A DNA stretch of 64,000 nt from an uncultured Saprospiraceae bacterium (GTDB lineage Bacteria; Bacteroidota; Bacteroidia; Chitinophagales; Saprospiraceae), in the NCBI GenBank assembly GCA_937929945.1, contig CALFUK010000026.1, forward strand, positions 1-64,000. Reading direction: 5' to 3'. Position numbers and translations under genes: made by a program. This document shows, in pieces, positions 53,896 to 63,400 of this stretch; position 1 is the stretch's first letter; the number at the start of each line of letters is the position of its first letter. Below the pieces are notes generated by a model, which searched no databases, had not been told where the DNA came from, and worked only from the letters and a program-made list of their open reading frames with translations.

Positions 53896-54489
53896 ATGCA
53901 CAGAATGTCCACTGGTGATCATGTACCCAAGCTAACAGGCCTCAGTTTATCTGGTAGAGAAGTAAAACTTTCAGACTATACTGGAAGTCCACTAATTCTT
54001 TCCTTTTATCGATATGCGGGCTGCCAACTGTGTAATCTTAGAATGCATGATTTTATTAAACGCTTCAAGTCAATCTATGAGCCTGCTGGGATAAATGCGC
54101 TTGCTGTATTCCAGTCGCCTATAGAAAAAATGGAAAAATACACTTCAGAACATCAAGCACCTTTTGAGATTATCTCGGATCCAGAATATGTCTGGTATGA
54201 AGCTTTTGGATTAGAAAATTCTTGGACAGGGCTTTTTAAGGCCATGCTTAAGCCTAAGCCTTTTCTGAGATCGGTAGCCAAAGGCTATTCTCGAGTAGAT
54301 CCAGATGGCTCAATGAATCGGATGCCTGCAGATTTTCTCATCAATGAAAAGGGGGTAATTGATGTCTCATTCTATAGTGAAGATGTGAGCGAGCACATTC
54401 CCTTTAAACAGATCAATCAGTGGATGGAAACTTTGAACCAAACGTCATTGACTAAATCAACTAAAAAGAGAAAAGGGGTCAAAGTGTAA
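53896..54489 (+). CDS. Peroxiredoxin-like (AhpC/TSA) protein
   Basis: 197 residues, thioredoxin-fold. SGREVKLSDYTGSPLILSFYRYAGCQLCNLRM places a CxxC (CQLC) at the position of the peroxidatic Cys, followed by GINALAVFQSPIEKMEKY, ISDPEYVWYEAFG and MPADFLINEKGVI. This fits the PRX-like AhpC/TSA branch seen in Bacteroidota. It lacks a signal peptide, so cytoplasmic. A second ATG at 53905 is possible. It lies 122 nt after the DUF3604 gene on the same strand. Confidence 0.85.
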   Translation: MHRMSTGDHVPKLTGLSLSGREVKLSDYTGSPLILSFYRYAGCQLCNLRMHDFIKRFKSIYEPAGINALAVFQSPIEKMEKYTSEHQAPFEIISDPEYVWYEAFGLENSWTGLFKAMLKPKPFLRSVAKGYSRVDPDGSMNRMPADFLINEKGVIDVSFYSEDVSEHIPFKQINQWMETLNQTSLTKSTKKRKGVKV

Positions 54490-54530
54490 TTAATTTTTCA
54501 ATGGCTCTATAATTGCTAAGATTCTCGAGC

Positions 54531-54968
54531 TTACTTCTTTTGTTTCCGATTTGGCTTCCAGTCATTACCAATTTTTGGAGAATTGGCTTTTAGTTGTTTT
54601 TGTTTATTCTCTTCGGCTGGATCATGTCTGACATTGAAATGGAGCCACAGTGATCGGGAGTACCTTAGCAGGGGCAGATATGTGATGACCGCCAAAAAGA
54701 CTAAGAGCACCATAGCCTGATTAACGCTCCACTTAAAGTAAAAGACTAATACTAATACCAAACCAAGATAGAGCCACGCTGAAATGCCGTAAGACACCAT
54801 CATGGCTCCGTAGTAAAAGCCAATTTCAGGTTCAGTCCGTTGGCCGCAATAGGCGCATCGCTCTGGCATATTAAGAGGATTCTTAAGATCCATAGGCTTG
54901 ATGAATACATCACCTTGGCGGCACTTAGGGCACTTATAATTCCATGAAGCTGCTAAAGAAAATCCCAT
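54531..54968 (-). CDS. DUF983-family zinc-ribbon membrane protein
   Basis: 145 residues from the ATG at 54968 (a TTG at 54980 is possible). Zinc ribbon pairs CPKC and CAYCGQ, family motif IGFYYGAMMVSYG, and two membrane helices at the C-terminal half (YLGLVLVLVFYF, MVLLVFLAVITYLPLL). DUF983 proteins are of unknown function. In some organisms the gene lies near cytochrome oxidase genes; here it stands alone, convergent with the peroxiredoxin-like gene. Confidence 0.9.
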   Translation of the reverse strand: MGFSLAASWNYKCPKCRQGDVFIKPMDLKNPLNMPERCAYCGQRTEPEIGFYYGAMMVSYGISAWLYLGLVLVLVFYFKWSVNQAMVLLVFLAVITYLPLLRYSRSLWLHFNVRHDPAEENKQKQLKANSPKIGNDWKPNRKQKK

Positions 54969-55043
54969 ATCTAAGAGCAAATTTAAGAGAAAAAACCAGC
55001 AACTTCTGGATGTATAAAAAAAGTAAAAGAATGGGGGAAGGCA

Positions 55044-55081
55044 TTGTCAATAACGACAAAAAGTAATATATTTGTGACAAA
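55044..55081 (+). promoter_or_regulatory. Promoter and putative operator of the Xre/RES toxin-antitoxin pair
   Basis: TTG (55044-55046 inside ATTGTC) and TATATTTG (55067-55074) are spaced by 20 bp, a good Bacteroidota promoter. The inverted repeat TTGTC-AATAAC-GACAA (55044-55048 / 55055-55059) covers the -33 box and a second, TTTGT-G-ACAAA (55071-55081), covers the -7 box. Both share TTGTC/GACAA-like half-sites, which is what autoregulation by the antitoxin would need. Confidence 0.6.
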
Positions 55082-55090
55082 TGACGCGAT

Positions 55091-55594
55091 ATGGCCAAAT
55101 ATAGTAATAAGAATAATCCTCCTACCATTGTTCAAGAAGCTGCCGTCAGCTATGGTGACAGACCTACCAGATACAATCACTTGCGGGCGATTTTAGGCGG
55201 TAGTACCACCATAAAAAGTGACATGGATAATGATATGGACCTTATACACCTTACGCGGCTTGGTCTTCCTAAAAAGTCACTGGATAGTGTCGCTGCTATG
55301 CTAGGCATTAGTATGGAGAGGCTTAGTGGGTTACTGCACATCTCCCATAGGACTTTACAGCGCAAGGGGGCTACAGATACGCTGAGTGTACACGTATCAG
55401 AGCAGGTGCTCAGTATCGCTGAGGTGGTCAGACGAGGGGTGGAGGTATTAGGTAGCGAGTCAGCCTTGCAGCAATGGTTACACAGTAATCTTAGCTCTTT
55501 GAATCATGCCCAGCCTATACATTTTCTTGATACTAGTTTGGGCACTTCTATCTTGCTGAAAATCTTAGGCAGAATAGAGCATGGTGTATATTGA
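55091..55594 (+). CDS. Xre/ParS-type antitoxin (MbcA/ParS/Xre family)
   Basis: 167 residues. The middle part has a helix-turn-helix of the Xre type (LTRLGLPKKSLDSVAAMLGISMERLSGLL, in pieces), followed by SHRTLQRKG and a DUF2384-like C-terminal domain with GSESALQQWLHSNLSSLNHAQPIHFLDT and the end RIEHGVY. Such antitoxins cap the NAD-degrading RES toxin and repress their own promoter. The downstream gene starts 48 nt later with a GTG. Confidence 0.92.
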   Translation: MAKYSNKNNPPTIVQEAAVSYGDRPTRYNHLRAILGGSTTIKSDMDNDMDLIHLTRLGLPKKSLDSVAAMLGISMERLSGLLHISHRTLQRKGATDTLSVHVSEQVLSIAEVVRRGVEVLGSESALQQWLHSNLSSLNHAQPIHFLDTSLGTSILLKILGRIEHGVY

Positions 55595-55642
55595 TTCTTG
55601 TATGCTTGGACTTAACTTATTCGCAGCTATAATAAAATTGAT

Positions 55643-56107
55643 GTGAAGGTATACAGGATTGGTAAGTGGAAGTATCTCGATGATCTTAGTGGTATGGGTG
55701 CTAAGCTCTGGGGAGGTCGCTGGAATAAGGAAGGTATCCCTGTAGTCTATACATCTGAACACTTATCATTAGCAGTCTTAGAGTTATTGGCTAATCAAAT
55801 CAGAAATTTGGTAGATGAGACATACGGCTACATTGAGATCGAGATCCCTGATCAAGTCAGTCATTACAGCATAAGTATCAAAGATTTAAAAACCAATTGG
55901 CGAGATGGATTCTATGATCCATCCACCATTGATATCGGCTCCGACTGGCTGAAGGATAGGTCGAGTCTGCTGCTGTCAGTCCCGTCGGCCGTACTGATGC
56001 AAGAGAAGAATATATTGATCAATCCACAACACCCTGACTTCCAATCAGTGCGCATCACCGAGAAATCTGCCTTGGCCTTAGATGGTAGAGTAACAGAAGA
56101 GAATTGA
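55643..56107 (+). CDS. RES-domain toxin
   Basis: 154 residues with the residues that name the family: Arg in YRIGKWKY and GGRWNKEGIPVVYTSEHLSLAVLELL (Arg and Glu), and Ser in VPSAVLMQEKN. RES toxins degrade NAD+ and arrest growth. No ATG precedes the conserved YRIG motif in frame, so the GTG at 55643 is the start. The antitoxin gene lies directly upstream. The pair is complete, so the module is probably functional. Confidence 0.92.
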   Translation: MKVYRIGKWKYLDDLSGMGAKLWGGRWNKEGIPVVYTSEHLSLAVLELLANQIRNLVDETYGYIEIEIPDQVSHYSISIKDLKTNWRDGFYDPSTIDIGSDWLKDRSSLLLSVPSAVLMQEKNILINPQHPDFQSVRITEKSALALDGRVTEEN

Positions 56108-56158
56108 TTACATTTGGATAGGATAATGATGGATGAGACGTCTTTGATATAGATAATT

Positions 56159-56226
56159 AAGACACTCAAATAGATGATTAAACTAAGTTATTTACAGATT
56201 GGCATTTCGCCCTGAAATTTATATAC
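56159..56226 (+). promoter_or_regulatory. Upstream element shared with DUF3604 gene (copy B)
   Basis: The partner of 51774-51841: 47 of 68 bases identical without gaps, ending exactly at the sorA ATG. Conserved blocks AAGACA, ATTAAACT, AGTTATTT, GGCATT and AAATTTA lie at identical distances from the start codon in both copies. A nearby TAnnTTTG box is not obvious in either. Confidence 0.7.
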
Positions 56227-57438
56227 ATGAAACATCAAGATCGACGTAGCTTTCTTAAACTAAGTTTGGGAGGCTTACCAGTCATCTATGCACACAGCAT
56301 ACCGGTTGGTATCAATTTATTGATAGAAGATGATCCTGCACTATTCTCAGGTATGAAGGGGAAACATCCCGATATGGTGATGCTCAATGATCGCCCTCTT
56401 AATGCGGAAGCTCCTGCCCATCTATTAAATGAGTCGGTGACTTCTGCAGAAAGAATGTTCGTTAGAAACAATGGATTGCCACCATCTGATATTGATCTTG
56501 ATAAGTGGACATTAGTCATAGAGGGAGAGTCTGCAGAACAACGGATCGAACTCAGCCTGCAAGAACTTAAGTCCAATTTTAAAACACAGACATTACAGCT
56601 GACATTAGAATGCGGAGGTAATGGTAGAAGCGAGTTTGATCCGCCAGCTAAAGGCAACCAGTGGAGCATTGGCGCAGTGGCCTGCCCAGAGTGGACTGGC
56701 GTGAGTCTCCGAGACGTGCTCGAACGCGCTGGGATCAAGCCAAGCGCTCGCTACATCGGGTACTATGGAAAAGATCTTCACCTAAGTGGTGACAAGGATA
56801 AAGTCGTCATATCTCGTGGTGTACCGATCAAGAAGGCCTTAGAAGAGGAGTCGCTGATCGCATGGGCAATGAATGGAGAAGACTTACCGCTACAGCATGG
56901 CTATCCCCTTAGACTGGTTTTTGGTGGATGGCCAGCGTCATGTTCTGGGAAGTGGCTGCACAAAATCGTCATCAGAGATCAGGTGCATGATGGGCCTAAG
57001 ATGGGAGGTCAATCTTATAGAGTCCCCTGTGATCCAGTAGCGCCAGGTAGTAAAGTGGAAGACGAAGACATGTGCATCATAGAGTCTATGCCCGTCAAAT
57101 CACTGATCACTTCACCGATGACAGGGGCTGTCGTGACTCAGCCGAGACTCTCGATTAGCGGTAAAGCATGGGCTGGAGACTTTTCAGTGAAAGAGTTAAT
57201 GTACTCCATCGATTTTGGTCAAAGCTGGATACCGTGTAAGCTGAGTCCAGCAGCCAATCGATTAGCCTGGCAGAGATGGGAAGCGGAGGTCGAGCTGCCA
57301 TCCAAGGGCTACTACGAGATATGGGCGAAAGCTACGGATGAAAACGGCAAGTCGCAACCAATGCTTATCCCAGGTTGGAATCCAAAAGGATATTTAAATA
57401 ACGCATGCCATCGCATCGCCGTAAAATATGTGTCATGA
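56227..57438 (+). CDS. sorA: Sulfite dehydrogenase/oxidase molybdenum subunit (SorA-like)
   Basis: 403 residues. Twin-arginine signal (DRRSFLKLSLGG). Sulfite-oxidase fold: ERMFVRNNGLPP, the molybdenum-ligating Cys129 in LECGGNGRSEF, VACPEWTGVSLRDVLERAG, GYPLRLVFGGWPASCSGKWLHKIVI and the C-terminal dimer domain with YEIWAKATDENGKSQP. It oxidises sulfite to sulfate in the periplasm. A c-type cytochrome gene overlaps its end by 4 nt, matching SorAB-type sulfite dehydrogenase. The gene shares a 68-bp upstream element with the DUF3604 gene. Confidence 0.92.
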   Translation: MKHQDRRSFLKLSLGGLPVIYAHSIPVGINLLIEDDPALFSGMKGKHPDMVMLNDRPLNAEAPAHLLNESVTSAERMFVRNNGLPPSDIDLDKWTLVIEGESAEQRIELSLQELKSNFKTQTLQLTLECGGNGRSEFDPPAKGNQWSIGAVACPEWTGVSLRDVLERAGIKPSARYIGYYGKDLHLSGDKDKVVISRGVPIKKALEEESLIAWAMNGEDLPLQHGYPLRLVFGGWPASCSGKWLHKIVIRDQVHDGPKMGGQSYRVPCDPVAPGSKVEDEDMCIIESMPVKSLITSPMTGAVVTQPRLSISGKAWAGDFSVKELMYSIDFGQSWIPCKLSPAANRLAWQRWEAEVELPSKGYYEIWAKATDENGKSQPMLIPGWNPKGYLNNACHRIAVKYVS

Positions 57439-57854
57439 GAGACAAGCGACGCATCATATCTGCTCTGATTATAATAGTCTACATATTAGCTGGATGCCAG
57501 GAAGAGTCTCACACGACCATTGGAAAAGAAGACTATGGTATCAAGAATCAGCAGGTACTGTCCAAGGTAGTGGATGGCCTTCATGAGCCTACAGGTCTAA
57601 AGGCAGGAATAGGGCTTACAGAAGTGCTGCGTCACTGCGTATCCTGTCACTCTGCAAAGCTGATTACACAAAATAGAGCAACCAAAGAAGGTTGGAAGAC
57701 AATGATACACTGGATGTATGAGACACAAAATTTGCCCAAGCTCGGAGAGTCAGAGCAGATCATCATAGCTTACTTAGCTGAGCACTACCCACCTGGCTCT
57801 TCGGGCAGAAGGAAGGGTCTGACAGAAATAGATTGGTATGACTTGCCTGAATAA
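57435..57854 (+). CDS. sorB: Lipoprotein c-type cytochrome (SorB-like)
   Basis: 139 residues from the ATG at 57435 (overlap ATGA with sorA; an upstream start at 57405 is unlikely). Lipobox ILAGC with Cys21, a single heme site CVSCH (Cys68, Cys71, His72), and a following helix with Met residues (TMIHWMYET) that could supply the axial ligand. It would take electrons from SorA and pass them to the respiratory chain while tethered to the membrane. The symbol is by context. Confidence 0.88.
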   Translation: MRDKRRIISALIIIVYILAGCQEESHTTIGKEDYGIKNQQVLSKVVDGLHEPTGLKAGIGLTEVLRHCVSCHSAKLITQNRATKEGWKTMIHWMYETQNLPKLGESEQIIIAYLAEHYPPGSSGRRKGLTEIDWYDLPE

Positions 57855-58007
57855 TAGGATTGACCTATAGATGATACGCCATTTTTAGTAAAGATTATCT
57901 TCTTGAATCTCAGCTACAGTAAGAAGCAAATTGATAAATGACAATATCTTGAATCTTCTTTCGATCATATGATAAAAATTTATAATCTTTGAGCACCAAT
58001 TGGAGAT

Positions 58008-58802
58008 ATGAAGATTTACCTTAATTTACTACAGCATATTCTGGATAATGGTAGCGCTAAGTCTGATCGCACAGGCACGGGTACGCTCAGCTGTTTCGGA
58101 TATCAGATGAGGATGAATCTTCAGGATGGATTCCCCATGCTCACCACTAAAAAATTACACCTTAAGTCTATCGTACATGAGCTTCTTTGGTTTCTAAAAG
58201 GAGACACGAATGTGAAGTACCTTCAGGATAACGGAGTGCGAATTTGGAATGAGTGGGCGGATGAGCATGGCGATCTCGGACCAGTCTATGGTAAGCAGTG
58301 GAGATCATGGGAAAAATCAGATGGCACGACAGTGGACCAAATCAAGAATGCCATTCATCTGATAAAGCATGACCCTGATAGTCGAAGAATCATCGTCAAT
58401 GCATGGAATGTGGGTGACTTAGATGAAATGGCGCTAACACCTTGTCATTGCTTATTCCAGTTTTACGTAGTCGATGGTAAGCTCTCATGTCAATTATACC
58501 AGAGATCAGCAGATGTATTCTTAGGTGTGCCATTCAATATAGGATCATATGCACTGCTGACTATGATGATGGCTCAGGCATGTGACTTGCTACCAGGAGA
58601 ATTTATCCATAGCTTTGGTGACGTCCATCTGTATAATAACCATATAGAGCAAGCCAAGCAGCAGCTGCAGCGTCGGCCTAAAGCTCTTCCAACAATAGAA
58701 ATGAATCAGGAAATCAAAGACATATTTGAGTTTAAATTTGAGGATTTCACACTGCGTGATTACGTGCCTGATCCTCACATTAGAGCTGCTGTATCTGTTT
58801 GA
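58008..58802 (+). CDS. thyA: Thymidylate synthase
   Basis: 264 residues, the typical length. [41 protein letters not shown], the nucleophile region [12 protein letters not shown] with Cys146-equivalent, the [19 protein letters not shown] dUMP site in pieces and DYVPDPHI. It methylates dUMP with methylene-THF in the cytoplasm. No folA follows. It stands alone between sorB and the act operon. Confidence 0.97.
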   Translation: MKIYLNLLQHILDNGSAKSDRTGTGTLSCFGYQMRMNLQDGFPMLTTKKLHLKSIVHELLWFLKGDTNVKYLQDNGVRIWNEWADEHGDLGPVYGKQWRSWEKSDGTTVDQIKNAIHLIKHDPDSRRIIVNAWNVGDLDEMALTPCHCLFQFYVVDGKLSCQLYQRSADVFLGVPFNIGSYALLTMMMAQACDLLPGEFIHSFGDVHLYNNHIEQAKQQLQRRPKALPTIEMNQEIKDIFEFKFEDFTLRDYVPDPHIRAAVSV

Positions 58803-58824
58803 TTTTCAACACATTTATCGATTT

Positions 58825-58845
58825 TATTTAGATGTGATCTAAATA
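58825..58845. repeat. Perfect inverted repeat upstream of the act operon
   Basis: TATTTAGAT (58825-58833) and ATCTAAATA (58837-58845) are exact inverted copies of 9 bases around GTG. It lies 23 nt after the thyA stop and 20 nt upstream of the act promoter. It has no T-run, so an operator is more likely than a terminator. Confidence 0.55.
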
Positions 58846-58865
58846 GTAAATAACGCATTTGAATA

Positions 58866-58897
58866 TTGAAATATAATGTGTTTGAGTAATATTTTTG
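58866..58897 (+). promoter_or_regulatory. Promoter of the act operon
   Basis: TTG at 58866-58868 and TATTTTTG at 58890-58897, spaced by 21 bp. Transcription near 58904 gives a leader of about 45 nt to the ATG at 58949. Confidence 0.65.
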
Positions 58898-58948
58898 TGG
58901 TCAGTTTGAAACACGGGTTCCTTGATAATAAATAAAAGTCACATAATA

Positions 58949-60364
58949 ATGATGTATAAATCATTGACTTACAAAGGATTGGCTTCTGTCATTCTTCTTT
59001 TTGTTTGTTCCTTAGCTTTTTCACAGCCTTCGGCTGATTTAGGTAAGACGCTTTTTAAGACTAATTGTGCCACATGTCACTCCAAAAACATGAAGACCGC
59101 CTCTACAGGTCCTGCACTTGGCGGGGTAGAAGAGCGATGGTCTGACTATCCACAATCAGACCTTTATGCTTGGATCAGGAACTCCCAAGCACTGATTGCT
59201 ACAGGACACCCCAGAGCTACTGCCGTCTGGAATGAATATAAGTCCGTTATGAATGCATTTCCCGGATTGACTGACGATGATATTGCTTCGTTGTTACTCT
59301 ACATTGACGGGATGTATGCAGGTACATATGGCGCATCTGCCGCTGCTGCAGTAGGCGCTGTAGCTACAGAAGTCCAAGACAAAGGTATACCTAACTGGAT
59401 TTACTGGGCTCTTTTCGGAGGTCTGGTATTATTCTCATTGCTACTATCGCGAATTATCGGCAACCTGAATGTGCTCAACGCTGAAAAAGAGGGGACAGCC
59501 TATCGTAAGAAAACACTATTCGAGACTCTCACGAGCAAAGGGGTGGTGTCCTTCATTTTATTTGGTCTCGTAGTATTAGGTGCATACACTGCAGCCTCTA
59601 ATTCTATTTCATTAGGCAGGCAGCAAGGCTATGCCCCAGAGCAACCGATTAAATTCTCCCATGCTACTCATGCTGGAGTAAATAAAATCGAGTGTCAGTA
59701 TTGCCACGATGGAGCCAGAAGATCAAAGCATGCGGTTATTCCTGCGACCAATACCTGCATAAACTGCCACGCCGCCATAAAATATGGGTCTGAGCATGGT
59801 AACGCTGAATTAACAAAAATATACGCCTCTACGGGTTACTTACCGAAAGGCAGTGGAGAATATATTGAGGACTATGAGAACATGTCATTAGAAGAAAAGA
59901 AAGAAATCTATACAGGCTGGATGCTCGAGAATGCTATCGAAAATGACGAGAAATTCGAAAAAGTGACAGATGATTTATTGGAACAGATTGATGCAGAGTG
60001 GGATGCAGTCGTAGCCTCTATGACGAATGAGCAAAAAACAGAAGTACAGGGCCCAATAGAATGGATCCGAGTGCACAATCTTCCTGATCACGTCTACTTC
60101 AATCATGCACAGCACGTCACCGTAGGTGGCCTCGAATGTCAGACATGCCACGGAAAGGTAGAGGAAATGGAAGTTGTAGCACAGCACTCGCCACTCTCTA
60201 TGGGCTGGTGTATCAACTGTCACAGACAGACAGAAGTGAAGTTTGAGGACAATGAATATTACAAAAGCTACCAAAAATACCACGATGAATTAGCCAAAGG
60301 AGACAGAGAATCAGTGACAGTTGAGGATATAGGTGGATTGGAATGTCAGAAATGCCACTACTAA
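58949..60364 (+). CDS. actA: Alternative complex III multiheme cytochrome (ActA)
   Basis: 471 residues from the ATG at 58949 (58952 also possible). Signal peptide to about LAFSQ. A monoheme cytochrome c domain comes first (CATCH, residues 20-110), then two membrane helices (YWALFGGLVLFSLLLS and GVVSFILFGLVVLGAYTAA), then a domain with five more sites: CQYCH, CINCH, CQTCH, CINCH, CQKCH. In all there are six CxxCH motifs. Alternative complex III oxidises quinol and hands electrons to cytochrome c or the terminal oxidase; ActA carries the heme wire. It starts the act operon. Confidence 0.92.
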   Translation: MMYKSLTYKGLASVILLFVCSLAFSQPSADLGKTLFKTNCATCHSKNMKTASTGPALGGVEERWSDYPQSDLYAWIRNSQALIATGHPRATAVWNEYKSVMNAFPGLTDDDIASLLLYIDGMYAGTYGASAAAAVGAVATEVQDKGIPNWIYWALFGGLVLFSLLLSRIIGNLNVLNAEKEGTAYRKKTLFETLTSKGVVSFILFGLVVLGAYTAASNSISLGRQQGYAPEQPIKFSHATHAGVNKIECQYCHDGARRSKHAVIPATNTCINCHAAIKYGSEHGNAELTKIYASTGYLPKGSGEYIEDYENMSLEEKKEIYTGWMLENAIENDEKFEKVTDDLLEQIDAEWDAVVASMTNEQKTEVQGPIEWIRVHNLPDHVYFNHAQHVTVGGLECQTCHGKVEEMEVVAQHSPLSMGWCINCHRQTEVKFEDNEYYKSYQKYHDELAKGDRESVTVEDIGGLECQKCHY

Positions 60365-60408
60365 TAAATCAGATTAAGCAAGAGACCACTACTTATAAAG
60401 TAATATAA

Positions 60409-63400
60409 ATGGAGAATAATCAAAATGGAATATGGATTGGGCAGAAAGACCTTAACCATGATCCTGAGTTTATCAAGGCGGCCCAGCAAGAAGACCAGAC
60501 CTCTCTACTCACCACTATGGGAGATGAGCAACTGGCTACTGAAGCTGATGGTTCAAGAAGAGACTTTCTAAAATATCTTGGTTTTGGACTGGGTGCTGCT
60601 ACTGTAGCTGCCAGTTGTGAGATACCAGTCAAGCGCGCTATACCATATGTGGTGAAGCCAGAGGAGATTGTACCTGGTGTGGCTACATACTATGCTTCCA
60701 GTTATGTCAAGGGAGGAGAGTTTAGCTCCATATTGGTTAAAACCAGAGAAGGTCGACCAATCAAAATAGAAGGTAACTCGCTATGCCAAGTAAGTAAGGG
60801 GGGGACAACAGCCAGAGTCCAGGCCAGCGTGCTTGATTTATACGATGTGAATCGGCTAAAAGGGCCACAAGTGGCTGAAGGCGAAGGTTTTACTAATTCT
60901 AATTGGGCTGATGTGGACAAGGCTATGGGTACGGCACTACGCTCCAATGCCACCATTAGAATCGTCAGTAACACCATCCTGAGCCCTTCATTCAAGAAGC
61001 TGATCTCAGAATTTACGGCGAAATATCCAAACGCCAAGCTCGTCCAATATGATCCAGTATCTGCCTCTGCTTTGCTGGATGCGAATCAAGAATCATTTGG
61101 AAAGCGAGTGGTGCCCAATTACCAGTTTGACAAAGCCGACTATGTAGTTAGCTTCAATGCTGACTTCTTGGGTACTTGGATTTCTCCACAAGAGTATGCT
61201 GCAGGTTACGTCTCCAAGAGAAAAATTAACTCTGCTAAAGGCGCTACCATGTCAAGGCACGTGCAGGTAGAGAGCCATATGTCAATGACTGGCTCTAATG
61301 CAGATCATAGAATACTGGTCAAGCCATCAGAGCAAAGCTCAGCTGTCGCCTTCTTATACAACGAAGTGACGGGTGGAAAAGTGGGTGTATCTGGACTGAC
61401 TGAGAAAGCAAAGAAAGCACTAAGAAAAACCGCAAGACAACTTTCATCAAATAGAGGCCATTCCATAGTCATCAGTGGGAACAACAACATAGGCGAGCAA
61501 TTATTAGTCAATGCGATAAATCATCACTTAGGAAACTACGGTGCTACGATATCCTTTGATCATGCATCCATGCAGAGGCAGGGTAGTGATAGCGATATGG
61601 CTACACTGGTACAAGAGATGTCAGCTGGCAGAGTCGACGTTTTAATTGTGAATGATGCAAATCCGGTGTATGATTACCATGATGGGGCAGCATTCGCAGC
61701 GGGCATGGCTAAAGTAGGGACTAAAATAGGCCTTAGCTACCGTCATAATGAGACATCCTCTTTATGTAGCATACTAGCCCCGATCCATCATGGACTCGAG
61801 AGCTGGGGAGATGCTGAGCCAAAGAAAGGGCACTTCAGTCTGGTTCAACCGACAATTCATCCCTTGTTTGATACCAGACAAGCAGAAGAAAACTTCATGA
61901 TGTGGTCAGGTGCGGATATGACTAAGTCTGATCAGCCGTACTATGATTATCTGAAAGCTAACTGGACAACTAATGTTGCTTCAGGTGCAGGATTTGCCTC
62001 AGCGGATTCATTCTGGGATGGCATCTTACACGATGGAGTCTATGCTTCAGGAGGCACTGGCGAAGGAGCAGGATCATTCAATATGAATCTTTCTGCAGCA
62101 ACGAAAGCGCTAATCAAGCCAAGCAGCAGTGACTTAGAGATTAGTTTCTATGAGCCACTCAGTATTGGTAACGGTGTCCATGCGAACAATCCATGGCTAC
62201 AAGAAATGTCTGATCCCGTGAATCGGACCACCTGGGGTAACTACTTGGCTGTGCCAGTAAGCTTTAATGGTGTGAATCAGTTTATAGGATTCGAAGGATT
62301 AGAAGACGGATCACTTGTGAAGTTGACATTAGGAGATAAGACAATACAAGTACCTGTGATACAGCAGTTTGGTCAGATGCCAGGTACTGTAGCTCTCGCT
62401 TTAGGTTATGGTAGGTCAGTAGGAGGATTTGCGACTAAAGGTATCGGAGCCAATGTGAATGACTGCTTGACTAAGTCAGGAGGCTCACCCCAATACTTCT
62501 CCAGTAATGTATCTCTGGGTAAGACGGGGCGCAAAGAAGACAGCTTCTCCTGTGTGCAGTACCACCACACTATGGGGGTCACGGATCAAAATAAAGCTGG
62601 AGAAACAATTAATGCTGATGAAGCGACACTGGCTCCTGGATACGGTAATATCTTTTCAGGATTCCAAGGTGCATTGGTCGAACGATCAATCATCAGAAAA
62701 AGTAACCTAAATCATTTGACTGAGTCAGTCGATGACTTAGTACACGAGAGAGAGCATCATGATGGGCTGAATCAACAGACACTATATCCGTATGATAAGT
62801 ATGTAGAAGAGAAGTATGCGGAGGGTCACCATTGGGGACTTCACGTAGATCTTAGCTCATGCATTGGCTGTAGTGCATGTACGATAGCCTGTATGGCGGA
62901 GAACAATGTGCCAGTCGTAGGCAAAGATAAAGTAAGCCGTCATCAAGAAATGGCTTGGCTAAGAATAGATAGATACTACTACGGTGACGTAGAGAATCCT
63001 AATACGGTGTATCAACCGATGATGTGCCAGCACTGTGATAATGCTCCATGCGAGAATGTGTGTCCCGTAAATGCGACAAACCACAGTAGTGAAGGTCTGA
63101 ATCAAATGATTTATAATAGATGCATTGGCACGAGATACTGTGCGAATAACTGTCCTTATAAAGTCAGACGATTCAATTGGAATGATTACACCACTGCGGA
63201 TATATTTCCAGCGAATCAGGTAAAAGTAAACGGGGAGGATGTACCATATGGTGCCGATAACCTTACGAGAATGGTCTTGAATCCTGACGTGACAGTCAGA
63301 ACAAGAGGTGTCATGGAGAAGTGTAGTTTCTGCGTACAGCGAATCCAAGAGGGTAAGCTCACTGCTAAGGTAGAAGGCAGAAGGCTGACGGATTCTGATG

